Shown: positions 19,820 to 29,011, counted from the stretch's first letter. The stretch is 64,000 nt of DNA from Hyphomicrobiales bacterium (GCA_900473415.1 UCLR01000010.1:125732-189731); one strand, 5' to 3'. Notes: generated by a model not told the origin, from the sequence alone. Made by a program: numbers and translations.

Positions 19820-21253
19820 TTAGTGCCGCTCTTCGCTCCTCAGCGCAGCCATCGCCTGCCGCAGCACCTCAATCAGGCGCGGATCGCGAGACTGGGCCAC
19901 GTTAAAGCGCATGAAGCCGCCGGCGCCCTGCGAGACGCTGAAGACGTTTCCGGGCGCCAGCACCACATCCTGCGCCACGGCGAGCTGCGCCAGTTCGGCG
20001 GAGTCGATCCCCTCGGGCAGGTGGCACCACAAATAGAAGCCGCCGCGCGGATTGAGCCAGGGCCGGATGCCGAGAGGCTCCAGCCGGGCCGCGACCTCGC
20101 GCCGGGCCTGGGCGAGCCGGCGGCGCAACTCCTCCATATGTTTGCGGTAGCTGCCTCCGGCGAGGACCCCAGCGATCAGATCGGCGGCCACGGGGCTGGG
20201 GCCGCCGAAGGTCGTCGCGACCTGGAGATCGACGAGCCCCTCGATCCAGTCCGCCCGCCCGGCGATATAGCCGCAGCGGACCGAGGCAGAGAGCGTCTTC
20301 GAGAAGCTGCCGATCCGGATGACGCGGTCGAGCCCGTCGAGCGTCGCCAGCCGCGCCGACGGCTCCGGCTCGAAATCGGCGAAGATCTCGTCCTCGACGA
20401 TGGTCAGGTCGCAGACCGCCGCGGCGCGCAGGACACGATAGGCCGTCTGCGGCGCGAGGCTGGCGCCGGTCGGATTGTGAAGGCCGGAATTGGTGATGTA
20501 GAGACGTGGCCGCTCAGCCGCCGTCAGGGCCTCGAACGCTGCGACATCGGGCCCCGCAGGCGTATAGGGCACGCCGAGAACGCGCAGCTGATGGGCCCGC
20601 AGCAAGGCCTGGAAATTGAAGTAGCAGGGATCGTCGACGAGGACGGTATCGCCCGGCCGCAGCAGGAAGCGGCAGACCAGATCGAGCGCCTGCGTTCCCG
20701 AACCGGTCAGCATGAGCTGCTCGGGGCTAGCCGCCAGCCCCTCCTCGGCGAAACGCCCGAGCAGGAGTCGGCGCAGGGCCGGCGAGCCCCGCGTGCTGCC
20801 ATAATCCGACAAAACGGGATCCTGTGCCCGCGCCAGCGCGCGAAAACCCCGGCGCAGAGCTTCGCCCGGCATCCAGTCGGCCGGCAGCCAGCCGCAGCCC
20901 GGCTTGAGCACGCCCGGATCGGCATCGAGCGACTGGCGCGAGACCCAGAACGGATCGACCGCGCGCTCCTGGGCCGAGGCTGCATGCGTCAGGGCGAGCG
21001 GCGGCAAGCCGCCGCCCGTCACGTAGAAACCGGAACCGGGCCGCGCCCGGATCAACCCTTCCGCCGCAAGCCGGTCATAGGCCTCGACGACGGTCGAGGG
21101 CGAAACCTGCATCGTCGTCGCAAGCCGGCGGATCGAAGGCAGCCGGTCTCCGGGCGCGAGCAGTCGCGCAGCCAGCTTGTCACGGATCGCGGCCATGACC
21201 GTCGCTGTCCGTGTCTGCCGGACCTCCGCTGTATCGATTGTGCTGGCATCCAT
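19820..21253 (-). CDS. MocR-type (GntR-HTH/aminotransferase) transcriptional regulator
   Basis: 477 residues: an N-terminal GntR winged helix (about 15-80, with LPSIRRLATTMQVSPSTVVE) joined to a full fold-type I aminotransferase domain. That domain contains TGSGTQALDLV, NPTGASL, the Asp-containing VEDEIFADF and the PLP Lys in IGSFSKTLSASVRCGYI. MocR proteins use PLP as a sensor and usually control a neighbouring gene, here the divergent DMT transporter 88 bases away. The start at 21253 (MDASTIDTAEV) is chosen because the frame beyond it crosses the transporter gene. A possible site is noted at 21260-21287. Confidence 0.93.
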   Translation of the reverse strand: MDASTIDTAEVRQTRTATVMAAIRDKLAARLLAPGDRLPSIRRLATTMQVSPSTVVEAYDRLAAEGLIRARPGSGFYVTGGGLPPLALTHAASAQERAVDPFWVSRQSLDADPGVLKPGCGWLPADWMPGEALRRGFRALARAQDPVLSDYGSTRGSPALRRLLLGRFAEEGLAASPEQLMLTGSGTQALDLVCRFLLRPGDTVLVDDPCYFNFQALLRAHQLRVLGVPYTPAGPDVAAFEALTAAERPRLYITNSGLHNPTGASLAPQTAYRVLRAAAVCDLTIVEDEIFADFEPEPSARLATLDGLDRVIRIGSFSKTLSASVRCGYIAGRADWIEGLVDLQVATTFGGPSPVAADLIAGVLAGGSYRKHMEELRRRLAQARREVAARLEPLGIRPWLNPRGGFYLWCHLPEGIDSAELAQLAVAQDVVLAPGNVFSVSQGAGGFMRFNVAQSRDPRLIEVLRQAMAALRSEERH

Positions 21254-21259
21254 AGCCAC

Positions 21260-21287
21260 ACAGTTTCGCACAAATGTATTGAACTGT
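21260..21287. promoter_or_regulatory. Possible MocR operator in the divergent promoter
   Basis: ACAGTT (21260-21265) and AACTGT (21282-21287) are inverted and 16 bases apart in the gap between the regulator and the DMT transporter. The surrounding sequence is AT-richer than average. Six-base arms are weak evidence; I list it because of its position immediately upstream of the regulator start. Confidence 0.35.
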
Positions 21288-21341
21288 CGCTGGCGCATCG
21301 GTCCGAAGGCGCCTAGGCCTGCGAAGATGCGAAAAAGGACC

Positions 21342-22214
21342 ATGTCGATGCAGCAGGAATGGGTCGGGAGGGGATGGGGCAGCGGCCTCATGGGCGTGCT
21401 GATCTTCAGCGGCTCGCTGCCGGCGACGCGCGTTGCCGTCGCCGGTTTTTCGCCGCTCTTTCTCACCTCGGCCCGCGCGGTGATCGCGGCGCTGCTGGGC
21501 GCGGCCTTCCTCGTCATGCTGCGCCAGAAGCGTCCGGGACGCTCCGATCTTGGCCCGCTCGCCATCGTGGCGATCGGCGTCGTGCTCGGCTTCCCGCTGC
21601 TCACGGCGCTGGCGCTCCAGCATATCGCCGCGGCCCGCTCGATCGTGTTCGTCGGCCTGTTGCCGCTGGCGACCGCTCTGTTCGGCGTGCTGCGGGCCGG
21701 CGAGCGGCCGAAGCCGGCCTTCTGGCTGTTCTCTCTGCTCGGCGCAGCCACCGTCGCCGGCTTCGCGCTCGCCCATAGCGAAGGAGGCTCGCTGACCGGC
21801 GATCTCCTGATGATCGCCGCCATCCTGCTCTGCGGGCTCGGCTATGCCGAGGGAGCCGCACTCTCGCGCCGGCTTGGGGGCTGGCAGGTGATTTCCTGGG
21901 CGCTCTTGCTGTCGTTGCCAGCGATGGCTCTGTTGACGCTCCTCTTCCTGCCGGGCTCCTGGGAGGGGATCGGGACGCCCGCCTGGCTCGGCCTGGCCTA
22001 TGTCTCGATCTTCAGCATGCTGGTGGGCTTCGTGTTCTGGTATCGCGGGCTGGCGCTGGGCGGCATCGCCAGCGTCGGGCAACTCCAGCTGCTGCAGCCC
22101 TTCTTCGGCCTGATGCTGGCTGGCCTGCTGCTGCGCGAGCCTGTCGCCTGGACGATGATCGCTGCAACCGGGGTGGTCGTGCTGTGCGTCGCAGGTGCCA
22201 AACGCTTCGCCTGA
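21342..22214 (+). CDS. DMT superfamily (EamA) transporter
   Basis: 290 residues with about ten hydrophobic segments in two EamA repeats (roughly 10-140 and 150-285). The second repeat contains PAWLGLAYVSIFSMLVGFVF and GQLQLLQPFFGL, typical of drug/metabolite transporters that export amino acids or metabolites. The ATG at 21342 has AAAAGGA just upstream; a second Met two codons later is an alternative. It is divergent from a MocR regulator, a common arrangement in which the regulator controls the exporter. The substrate is unknown. Confidence 0.9.
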   Translation: MSMQQEWVGRGWGSGLMGVLIFSGSLPATRVAVAGFSPLFLTSARAVIAALLGAAFLVMLRQKRPGRSDLGPLAIVAIGVVLGFPLLTALALQHIAAARSIVFVGLLPLATALFGVLRAGERPKPAFWLFSLLGAATVAGFALAHSEGGSLTGDLLMIAAILLCGLGYAEGAALSRRLGGWQVISWALLLSLPAMALLTLLFLPGSWEGIGTPAWLGLAYVSIFSMLVGFVFWYRGLALGGIASVGQLQLLQPFFGLMLAGLLLREPVAWTMIAATGVVVLCVAGAKRFA

Positions 22215-22344
22215 CGAGCTGCCCCCTCGCTGTCCTGTCGCGCCGGCTGCACGCGGCACATGCATTGCACTGTCCCCACCCCCGCACTGACGAATCGCCC
22301 GACGCTCGGGCATGTCTGGTGGCCGGGATCGACGGGGAGCGAGA

Positions 22345-23517
22345 ATGGAAGATCACGTCAATGCCTTCGTGCCGGGTCAGCGCATGCAGATCAGCGGGAG
22401 GACCGGCGGGCCGCTCTCCGGCCTGACCTTCGCCGCCAAGGATCTGTTCGATGTCGCGGGCGCGCCAACCGGCGGCGGCAATCACGACTGGGCCAGATAC
22501 AACCCACTGCCCGAGCGCCATGCTTGGGCCGTGCAGACGCTGCTCGATGCCGGTGCCGATCTCGTCGGCAAGACGATCACCGACGAGGTCTCCCTCGGCA
22601 TCCTCGGCGAGAACCCCTTTGACGGCACGCCGATCAACAGCGCCGCACCAGACCGCGTGCCGGGCGGCTCCTCCTCCGGCTCGGCGGCGGCTGTCGCGGC
22701 CGGACTCTGCGACACCGCGCTCGGCACCGACACGGGCGGCTCGGTGCGTGTGCCGTCGAGCTTCTGCGGACTCTATGGCATCCGCCCCACGCATGGTCGG
22801 CTCGACGTTACCGGCATGATGCCGCAGGCTCCGAGCTCGGACACGACGGGCTGGTTCGCCCGCGACGCCAAGACCTTCGCCCGCGTCTCGACCGTCATGC
22901 TGGGCGAAGCGCCCGGTGCCCTGCCGACCAAGCTCATCATTGCCACGGACGCCTTCGGCTTTGCCGATCCGGAAGTCGCCGAGGCGCTGCAGCCGATGGT
23001 CGAGCGCCTGAAAGCGATCGTCGGCGACGTGCGCGAGGACATCATGGCGCCGCAGGGGCTGTCCGTCTGGTCGCGGGCGCAGCGCACGCTGCAGCCGGTC
23101 GAGGCCTGGGAGACCTTCCGGCCCTGGGTCGAGGCCACCAATCCCCGCATGGCCTTCAGCGTCGTGGCCGGTCTGCTCAACGGCGCCCAGATACCCGCGG
23201 CCGAGCGCGGCTGGGCGGCGCTGATGCGGCAGGAAGCGCGGGCGCGGCTGCGCCATCTGCTGCCGCCCGGCACGATCCTGTGCCTGCCGACCACGCCCTT
23301 CCCCGGCCCGCTACGCGGGCTGCCGCTGCCGGAATTGCAGCCGCTCCGGGACCGGATCAACTGCCTGTGCGCACAGGGCGGCCTCACCGGCTCGCCGCAG
23401 GTGAACCTGCCCGGCGCCACGGTGGGTGGCGCGCCCGTTGGGCTTTCGATCATCGGCGGGCGCGGCACCGACGCCGCGCTCGTCTCCGTCGCACTCGCCA
23501 TGGACGAAGCCGCGTGA
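22345..23517 (+). CDS. Amidase (amidase signature family)
   Basis: A 390-residue amidase-signature hydrolase. The Ser-cisSer-Lys triad is visible: Lys in FAAKDLFDVAG (about residue 32), the cis-Ser in the Gly/Ser-rich VPGGSSSGSAAAVAAG and the nucleophile Ser in GTDTGGSVRVPSS. GGGGAG five bases before the ATG at 22345 fixes the start. Its stop overlaps the following DUF3225 gene by four bases. That coupling is like AtzE-AtzH of cyanuric acid breakdown and the HpxW/Z-type pairs of oxalurate breakdown, so a small carbamoyl or urea-derived substrate is possible. No triazine or purine genes are nearby. Confidence 0.9.
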   Translation: MEDHVNAFVPGQRMQISGRTGGPLSGLTFAAKDLFDVAGAPTGGGNHDWARYNPLPERHAWAVQTLLDAGADLVGKTITDEVSLGILGENPFDGTPINSAAPDRVPGGSSSGSAAAVAAGLCDTALGTDTGGSVRVPSSFCGLYGIRPTHGRLDVTGMMPQAPSSDTTGWFARDAKTFARVSTVMLGEAPGALPTKLIIATDAFGFADPEVAEALQPMVERLKAIVGDVREDIMAPQGLSVWSRAQRTLQPVEAWETFRPWVEATNPRMAFSVVAGLLNGAQIPAAERGWAALMRQEARARLRHLLPPGTILCLPTTPFPGPLRGLPLPELQPLRDRINCLCAQGGLTGSPQVNLPGATVGGAPVGLSIIGGRGTDAALVSVALAMDEAA

Positions 23518-23915
23518 GCGACCTGACCCCGAACATCCCGGAAGTCGTCGCGGAAGTCTCGGCGCTGTTCGAGCGCTACGAGCAGGCGCTGATCGACAAC
23601 GACGTCGCGGTGCTCGACGCGACCTTCTGGGACAGCCCCCATACGATCCGCTACGCCCTGCGCGAGAACGGCTACGGCTTCGCGGCGATCCACGCCCATC
23701 GCGTCGCCCGGCCGCCGGGGCCGGGCACCAAGGAGAAGCGGATCAGGCTGGAGATCCTGACGCTCGGCCGCGACATCGCGACGGTGAACCTGGAGTTCAA
23801 GGTCCGGGGCAAGGATCTGGTCGGCCGGCAGAGCCAGAGCTGGGTGCGCTTCCCCGAGCTCGGCTGGAAAGTGATCGCCGCCCATGTCTCGACCATGGGC
23901 GGCGCGCCGCTCTAG
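23514..23915 (+). CDS. AtzH/HpxZ-like protein (DUF3225, SnoaL-type fold)
   Basis: 133 residues starting at a GTG that overlaps the amidase stop (GTGA). DNDVAVLDATFWDSPHTIRY, YGFAAIHAHRVARPPG and LVGRQSQSWVRF match the DUF3225 family (HpxZ, AtzH), a cone-shaped NTF2/SnoaL fold. AtzH helps the cyanuric acid pathway next to the amidase AtzE. HpxZ is found with oxalurate amidohydrolase. The four-base overlap with an amidase strongly suggests the two proteins act together, perhaps in substrate hand-off or decarboxylation. Confidence 0.85.
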   Translation: MSDLTPNIPEVVAEVSALFERYEQALIDNDVAVLDATFWDSPHTIRYALRENGYGFAAIHAHRVARPPGPGTKEKRIRLEILTLGRDIATVNLEFKVRGKDLVGRQSQSWVRFPELGWKVIAAHVSTMGGAPL

Positions 23916-23930
23916 TGAGCATGTTTCGCC

Positions 23931-24710
23931 TCAGCCGCCATAGCGGGCGGCAGGGGTGCTGAGGGAGAGGCCGGGGCGCAGCGCCTCGCGGGCGGCGATG
24001 AAGGCGTCGAAACCGGCCGTCTCCGGCAGGGAGGGGATGGTGACCGTCTCGCCGAGATCGAAGCCTGCGAGCGCCGCGTCGACCATGTCGTCGACCATCA
24101 TCACCATGCCGGGCGGGATTCGGGCGATCGCCTCTTCCTTCCAGATCGCGGTGCGGGTGATGCCCGGCAGCACGGCCTGGACGCGCACGCCCTTGGGGCC
24201 GAGTTCGGCCTGCAGCGCCTCGGAGAAGGCGAGCACGAAGGCCTTGGTCGCCGGATAGACCGCGGTGAAGGCCGCGGGCATCAGCGCTGTCACCGAGGTC
24301 ATGTTGATAATGGCACCCGAGCCGCGCTCGGCCAGCCGCGGGGCAATCGCTGCGGCGAGCCGCGTTACGGCGAGCACGTTGAGCGCGATCATCCCCGAGA
24401 GATAGGCGGGGTCGGCGCCGAGGATAGACCCTTCACCGGCAATGCCGGCATTGTTGACGAGGCCCGTGATCGCCGCGTCGCTGCGCAGCCGCGCCTCGAT
24501 GCGGGCGAGATCGGCCGGCTGAGCAAGATCCGCGGCGATGGTCTCGACGCTCACGCCATGGGCCGCGCGGATGTCCCGGGCGAGGGCTTCGAGCTTGTCC
24601 GCGCGGCGCGCCACCAGGATCAGATCATGGCCGCGGCGGGCGAGACGCTCGGCATAGACGGCGCCGATACCGTCCGAGGCACCGGTGACGAGGAAGGTTT
24701 CGTTCGACAT
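23931..24710 (-). CDS. SDR family NAD(P)-dependent oxidoreductase
   Basis: A 259-residue classical short-chain dehydrogenase. The Rossmann motif TGASDGIG is near residue 10, NNAGIAGEG follows, the catalytic Ser is in MTSVTALMPA and the Tyr-x3-Lys is in YPATKAFVL. The substrate is unknown. It is 55 bases downstream of the alpha/beta hydrolase gene on the same strand, so the two may share a transcript. Confidence 0.92.
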   Translation of the reverse strand: MSNETFLVTGASDGIGAVYAERLARRGHDLILVARRADKLEALARDIRAAHGVSVETIAADLAQPADLARIEARLRSDAAITGLVNNAGIAGEGSILGADPAYLSGMIALNVLAVTRLAAAIAPRLAERGSGAIINMTSVTALMPAAFTAVYPATKAFVLAFSEALQAELGPKGVRVQAVLPGITRTAIWKEEAIARIPPGMVMMVDDMVDAALAGFDLGETVTIPSLPETAGFDAFIAAREALRPGLSLSTPAARYGG

Positions 24711-24765
24711 GGGAGGGGCTCCTGATTGAAAGGGGAGCGGCGGGCGCTAGACCCGCCGCATCCAT

Positions 24766-25593
24766 TCAGCCCTTGATGAAGGCGAGGAGATCGGCGTTGA
24801 ACCGATCCTGATGGGTCTGGGTCAGGCCATGATCGACCCCTTCGTAGACCTTCAGCACCGCGTGCTTGACGATCTTGACCGTCGAGAGCGCCGAGGCGCC
24901 GATCGGCACGATCTGGTCGTCGTCGCCATGAAGCACGAGGGTCGGCTTGTCGAAGCGCTTCAGGTCCTCGTTGAAGTCGCTCTCCGAGAAGGCGCGGATC
25001 GAGTCGAGCTGGCCCTTCAGCCCGCCCATCATGCCCTGCAGCCAGAAGCTCTCGCGGATGCCCTCCGAGATCACCGCGCCCGGCCGGTTGTAGCCGTAGA
25101 AGGGGATCGTCAGATCCTTGAAGAACTGCGAGCGGTTGTCATAGGTGCCCTTGCGGATGCCGTCGAAGACGTCCAGCGGCAGGCCGCCGGGATTGGCCTC
25201 GGTCTTCAGCATCAGCGGCGGCACCGCGCCGATCAAAGCGAGCTTGGCGACGCGGCTCGTGCCATGGCGGCCGACATAGCGGGTGACCTCGCCGCCGCCG
25301 GTGGAGTGGCCGACGAGGATCGCGTCCTTCAGGTCGAGCTGCTCGATCAGTTCGGCGAGGTCGTCGCCATACTGGTCCATGGTGTTGTTCTGCCAGACCT
25401 GGTCCGAGCGGCCGTGGCTGCGACGGTCATGGGCGATGGTGCGGAAGCCCTGGTTGGCGAAGAAGACCATCTGCGCATCCCAAACATCGGCCGTCAGCGG
25501 CCAGCCATGCGAGAAGACGATCGGCTGCCCGTCCTCCGGGCCCCAGTCCTTGTAGAAGATGCGGGTGCCGTCCTTGGTGGTGATCGTGGCCAT
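24766..25593 (-). CDS. Alpha/beta hydrolase (non-haem chloroperoxidase-like)
   Basis: 275 residues. [22 protein letters not shown] at the start is the usual opening of the cofactor-free chloroperoxidase/arylesterase group; only its first part is quoted here as the diagnostic. Oxyanion HGWPL, nucleophile Ser in VGHSTGGGE, Asp in [10 protein letters not shown] and His in [10 protein letters not shown] complete the triad. Proteins of this group are esterases in practice and show peroxidase activity with acetate. It is divergent from a GlxA-type regulator (139-base gap) that may control it. Confidence 0.92.
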   Translation of the reverse strand: MATITTKDGTRIFYKDWGPEDGQPIVFSHGWPLTADVWDAQMVFFANQGFRTIAHDRRSHGRSDQVWQNNTMDQYGDDLAELIEQLDLKDAILVGHSTGGGEVTRYVGRHGTSRVAKLALIGAVPPLMLKTEANPGGLPLDVFDGIRKGTYDNRSQFFKDLTIPFYGYNRPGAVISEGIRESFWLQGMMGGLKGQLDSIRAFSESDFNEDLKRFDKPTLVLHGDDDQIVPIGASALSTVKIVKHAVLKVYEGVDHGLTQTHQDRFNADLLAFIKG

Positions 25594-25731
25594 TGTCGTA
25601 ATTCCCTCAATGAGTTGCTTCAGATCGTCGGGACGTCCGCGCCCCGTGGTTGAAGGATTACGCTGGGTGAGGAATCATCGGGATCGGCAGAAGCGACAAT
25701 CGCCGGGCCAAAACCGACAAAGAGGCTGACG

Positions 25732-26721
25732 ATGGGCGCGACTGCGCAGAAGAGGATCAAGGCCGAGGTCGGGATGGTGCTCTATCCCGGCTGCCAGACG
25801 GCGATGATCCACGGCATGACGGACCTGCTCGACATCGCCGGGCATTTCTCCGAGAAGCGCGGCGGCCTCAGGCTGCGCGTCAGTCACTGGCGGCCGGATG
25901 GCGATGGCGGCTGGGGCCGCGTCTCCGACACGCATGCCGAGCTCGGCACGGCGACGGAGCCGGATGTGCTGCTGGTGCCGGGCCGCCTGACCGGGCCGAT
26001 GGAGGCCGAGGAGGCCGCTCCCTACGCCCGCTGGCTGCTCGACAGGCATGCCCGCGGCACGACGCTCGCCGCCAATTGCGGGGGCGTCTTCGCCCTTGCC
26101 GCGACGGGGCTGCTTTCAGGCCGGCCCGCCACGACCCATTGGCTCTTCGCCGACGCTTTCCGCGCCCGCTTCCCCGATGTGCGGCTCGATACCGACCGGA
26201 TGGTGATCGAGGACGGCGACATCCTCACCGCCGGCGGGCTGATGGCCTGGACCGATCTCGGCCTGCGCATGGTCGACCGACTGCTCGGCTCGACGGTAAT
26301 GGTCGATACCGGCAGTTTCATGCTGATTGACCCCGCCGGCCGCGAGCAGAGACATTATTCCCGCTTCGCGCCGAAGCTGACCCATGGCGACGAAGCCATC
26401 CTGCGGGTGCAGCATTGGCTGCACGCGCGCGAGGCGAAGGCCGTCAGCGTCGGCGAGATGGCGAGGGTCATCGCGATGGAGGAACGCACCTTCCAGCGGC
26501 GCTTCAAGGCCGCGACCGGCTTGAAGCCGACCGAGTACGCGCAGCATCTGCGCGTCGGCAAGGCGCGCGAGCTGCTGGAGTTCAGCCGGCGCTCGGTCGA
26601 GCAGATCGCCTGGGCAGTCGGCTACGAGGACGCCGCAGCGTTCCGCAAGCTCTTCCACCGCCTCGTCGGCCTCTCGCCCGGCGACTATCGCCACCGCTTC
26701 GCGGCGATGGCGGCGGAGTGA
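25732..26721 (+). CDS. GlxA family transcriptional regulator (DJ-1/PfpI + AraC)
   Basis: 329 residues. The N-terminal class I glutamine amidotransferase-like domain (about 10-185) has GMVLYPGCQTAMIHG and the nucleophile-elbow region AANCGGVFALAATGLLSGR. The C-terminal AraC domain (about 225-325) has two HTHs, including RTFQRRFKAATGLKPTEYAQ and a second with EQIAWAVGYEDAAAFRKLF. It likely activates the divergent hydrolase/SDR pair. The ligand is unknown. The start is the ATG at 25732, with AAGAGG just before it. Confidence 0.92.
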   Translation: MGATAQKRIKAEVGMVLYPGCQTAMIHGMTDLLDIAGHFSEKRGGLRLRVSHWRPDGDGGWGRVSDTHAELGTATEPDVLLVPGRLTGPMEAEEAAPYARWLLDRHARGTTLAANCGGVFALAATGLLSGRPATTHWLFADAFRARFPDVRLDTDRMVIEDGDILTAGGLMAWTDLGLRMVDRLLGSTVMVDTGSFMLIDPAGREQRHYSRFAPKLTHGDEAILRVQHWLHAREAKAVSVGEMARVIAMEERTFQRRFKAATGLKPTEYAQHLRVGKARELLEFSRRSVEQIAWAVGYEDAAAFRKLFHRLVGLSPGDYRHRFAAMAAE

Positions 26722-26728
26722 GCGGCGC

Positions 26729-27127
26729 TCAGGCCGCCCGCTTCGCCTGCGCGCGGGCCTCGAGCACCGTGGCGAAATTGCTCTCGGCCCAGTCCACCAG
26801 CCCGAGGAGCGGGGCGGCGAAGCTCTGTCCGAGCGGCGTCAGCGAATAGGTGACGCTCGGCGGCACCGTCGGCTGCACGTCCCGATGGACGAAGCCGGAA
26901 ATCTCCAGGGTGCGCAGGGTCTGCGTCAGCATGCGCTTGGAGATGTCGGGCACGGCCCGCGCCAGCGCGCTGAAGCGCTTTGGCCCGCCTGCGAGCGCCG
27001 AGATCAGCAGGATCGACCAGCGGTCGCCGATCTGGTCGAGCAGGTTGCGGACGGGGCAGCGCTCCTCGTCCAGCCCGAGCGCCTGCCAACCCTCGAATTT
27101 CTCGCCCAGCCTCGTGCATGCGTCCAT
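26729..27127 (-). CDS. HxlR family regulator, QorR-like
   Basis: A 132-residue winged-helix regulator. CPVRNLLDQIGDRWSILLIS at about residue 24 carries the conserved Cys used for redox sensing in QorR/YodB-type HxlR proteins. KRFSALARAVPDISKRMLTQ is the recognition helix region. The ATG at 27127 has GGGGAGA upstream; a TTG reading from 27187 would overlap the operator. It is divergent from a QorB-like gene, the same pairing as qorR-qor2 and ytfH-ytfG, so quinone or electrophile stress is the expected signal. Confidence 0.9.
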   Translation of the reverse strand: MDACTRLGEKFEGWQALGLDEERCPVRNLLDQIGDRWSILLISALAGGPKRFSALARAVPDISKRMLTQTLRTLEISGFVHRDVQPTVPPSVTYSLTPLGQSFAAPLLGLVDWAESNFATVLEARAQAKRAA

Positions 27128-27185
27128 GGCGGTCTCCCCGCAGTAACCAGGTGACGGAAAAGTGCCGTCTTCCGGCCTCTCGCTC

Positions 27186-27204
27186 AAGTCTCTATCTGAG
27201 ACTT
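27186..27204. promoter_or_regulatory. Probable HxlR/QorR operator
   Basis: AAGTCTC and GAGACTT are perfect 7-base arms around TATCT, in the 105-base divergent region between the QorR-like regulator and the QorB-like gene. A partial repeat of the half-site (AGTCTAACACAGAGAC) follows at about 27205-27220. HxlR dimers bind sites of this type. Assignment is by position. Confidence 0.65.
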
Positions 27205-27232
27205 AGTCTAACACAGAGACCGGAGAGTTGCC

Positions 27233-28105
27233 ATGTCCACCGCCCCTCGTTTCGTCGTCACCGGCGCCAGCGGCCAGCTCGGCCGTCTCGTCGTCACCGC
27301 GCTTGCCCGCCATGCCGGCGCTTCCTCCGTCGCGGCCGTCGTCCGCGATCCCGCCCGCGCTGCCTCGCTCTTCCCGGAGGGTGTCGCCATCCGCAAAGGC
27401 GACTACGAGCAGCCTGAAACGCTGGCGCCGGCGTTCGCCGGGGCGGAGCGGCTGCTGCTGATCTCATCCAACGCGCTCGGCGCGCGCGTCCCTCAGCATC
27501 GCAACGCCATCGAGGCCGCCAAGCAGGTGGGCATCAAACGCATCGCCTATACCAGCGTGCTCCATGCCGACATCTCGAAGCTCCGCCTCGCCGAGGAGCA
27601 TCGCCAGACGGAGAAGCTGATCGAGGTCAGCGGCCTTGACCACAGCCTGTTGCGCAATGGCTGGTACACGGAGAACTATACGGCCTCGATCGCGCCCGCC
27701 CTGCAGCACGGCGCCTTCATCGGTAGCGCCGGCGAAGGGCGCATTTCGAGCGCCGCGCGGCTGGACTATGCCGAAGCCGCAGCCGCGGCGCTGATCGGCG
27801 ACGAGGCCCCGCGCGTGGTCCATGAGCTTGCGGGAGATGTTTCCTACACGCTCACGGAATTCGCCGCCGAACTTTCGCGCCAGTCAGGCAAGCAGATCCC
27901 CTATGTGAACCTGCCGGAAGCCGAATACCGCGCGGCGCTGGTCGGCGCCGGCCTTCCCGAAGGGCTCGCCAATCTGATCGCCGATTCCGACGCCGCAGCA
28001 GCGGGCGGCGCGCTCTTTGACCAGTCGCGCACGCTGTCGCGCCTGATCGGCCGGCCGACGACGCCTTTCGGTACCACTATCGCGGAAGTACTGAAGGCGG
28101 CTTAA
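27233..28105 (+). CDS. NAD(P)H:quinone oxidoreductase-like SDR (QorB/NmrA type)
   Basis: A 290-residue atypical SDR. VVTGASGQLGRLVV is the dinucleotide-binding motif, then LLLISSNALG (about residue 78) and AYTSVLHAD as in QorB/YtfG. Like QorB it lacks the Tyr-x3-Lys site and probably reduces quinones with NADPH. The divergent HxlR regulator supports this assignment. A good ribosome site (GGAGAG) precedes the ATG. It ends convergently with the aldo/keto reductase, overlapping by four bases. Confidence 0.9.
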   Translation: MSTAPRFVVTGASGQLGRLVVTALARHAGASSVAAVVRDPARAASLFPEGVAIRKGDYEQPETLAPAFAGAERLLLISSNALGARVPQHRNAIEAAKQVGIKRIAYTSVLHADISKLRLAEEHRQTEKLIEVSGLDHSLLRNGWYTENYTASIAPALQHGAFIGSAGEGRISSAARLDYAEAAAAALIGDEAPRVVHELAGDVSYTLTEFAAELSRQSGKQIPYVNLPEAEYRAALVGAGLPEGLANLIADSDAAAAGGALFDQSRTLSRLIGRPTTPFGTTIAEVLKAA

Positions 28106-28932
28106 GCCGCCTTCGCCTCCCAATCCGGCCCGAAGGACGGGCGCACGAAGCGCTGGTCCTTTGGCAGCGCGGCGATGGCGGTGCGGTCAGCGTCATCGAG
28201 CTTGATGTCGAGCGCGGCGAGGTTGGCCTTCTGGCTTTCCGGACGGCCAGCCTTCGGAATGGCGATCACGCCCTCCTGATCCATCAACCAGGCGAGCGCG
28301 ATCTGGGCGGCGCTCGCGCCATGCTTCCGGCCGATCTGGTTGAGCGTCGCGTCGCTGGCGGCCCGGCCCTGCGCGAGCGGGCAATAGGCTGTCAGCGGAA
28401 TGCCCTTGCTCCGCAGATAGGCGAGCATCGGCGCCTGCGAGAGGAAGGGGTGATACTCGATCTGGTGGCAGGCGATCGGCGCGCCGATCTCCTCCACCGC
28501 GCGGCGGATCATCGGCAGGTTGAAGTTGCAGACGCCGATGGCCCGCGTCAGGCCGCGTTCACGGAGCGAGAGCAGTGCCTCGAGAGTCGCCGCCATGTTC
28601 ATCTCCGGCGAGGGCCAATGCACGAGATAGAGGTCGACATAGTCGAGCTTGAGCTTGCTCAGGCTGGTGTCGAAGGCCCGCTCGACCGCGTCCGGCGCGA
28701 GTTGGTCGTGCCAGACCTTGGTCGTGACGAAGAGCTCGCTGCGCTTGATGCCGGAGGCCGCGATGCCTGCACCGACGCCGGCCTCGTTGTCGTACATGGC
28801 CGCGGTGTCGATATGCCGATAACCGAGCGCGATAGCGCTTTCGACCGGGGCCTGGGCATCCGATCCGGCAAGGCGATAGGTGCCCAGGCCGAGACGGGGG
28901 ATCTTCACCCCCTGCGTGGCGATCGTTTCCAT
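28102..28932 (-). CDS. Aldo/keto reductase
   Basis: A 276-residue AKR (beta/alpha)8-barrel enzyme using NADPH. The catalytic tetrad is visible: Asp in HIDTAAMYDNE (also the Tyr), Lys in TTKVW and His in YLVHWPSP. The C-terminal cofactor site has IPKAGRPES. It resembles the 2,5-diketogluconate/methylglyoxal reductase group. I use METIATQG at 28932 as the start (GAAAGGAACCCCTC upstream); an open frame to 29346 is artefactual. The stop overlaps the QorB-like gene on the other strand. Confidence 0.93.
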   Translation of the reverse strand: METIATQGVKIPRLGLGTYRLAGSDAQAPVESAIALGYRHIDTAAMYDNEAGVGAGIAASGIKRSELFVTTKVWHDQLAPDAVERAFDTSLSKLKLDYVDLYLVHWPSPEMNMAATLEALLSLRERGLTRAIGVCNFNLPMIRRAVEEIGAPIACHQIEYHPFLSQAPMLAYLRSKGIPLTAYCPLAQGRAASDATLNQIGRKHGASAAQIALAWLMDQEGVIAIPKAGRPESQKANLAALDIKLDDADRTAIAALPKDQRFVRPSFGPDWEAKAA

Positions 28933-29011
28933 GAGGGGTTCCTTTCGCGGATCGCGGCCGGCGGGCTCGTGCCGCACCGGCCGCACAAATCGATGACACG
29001 GGACCGGCAGC

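Noticed and set aside
21254..21823. N-terminal extension of the MocR regulator
   Set aside because: The added 190 codons overlap the DMT transporter and are low-complexity.
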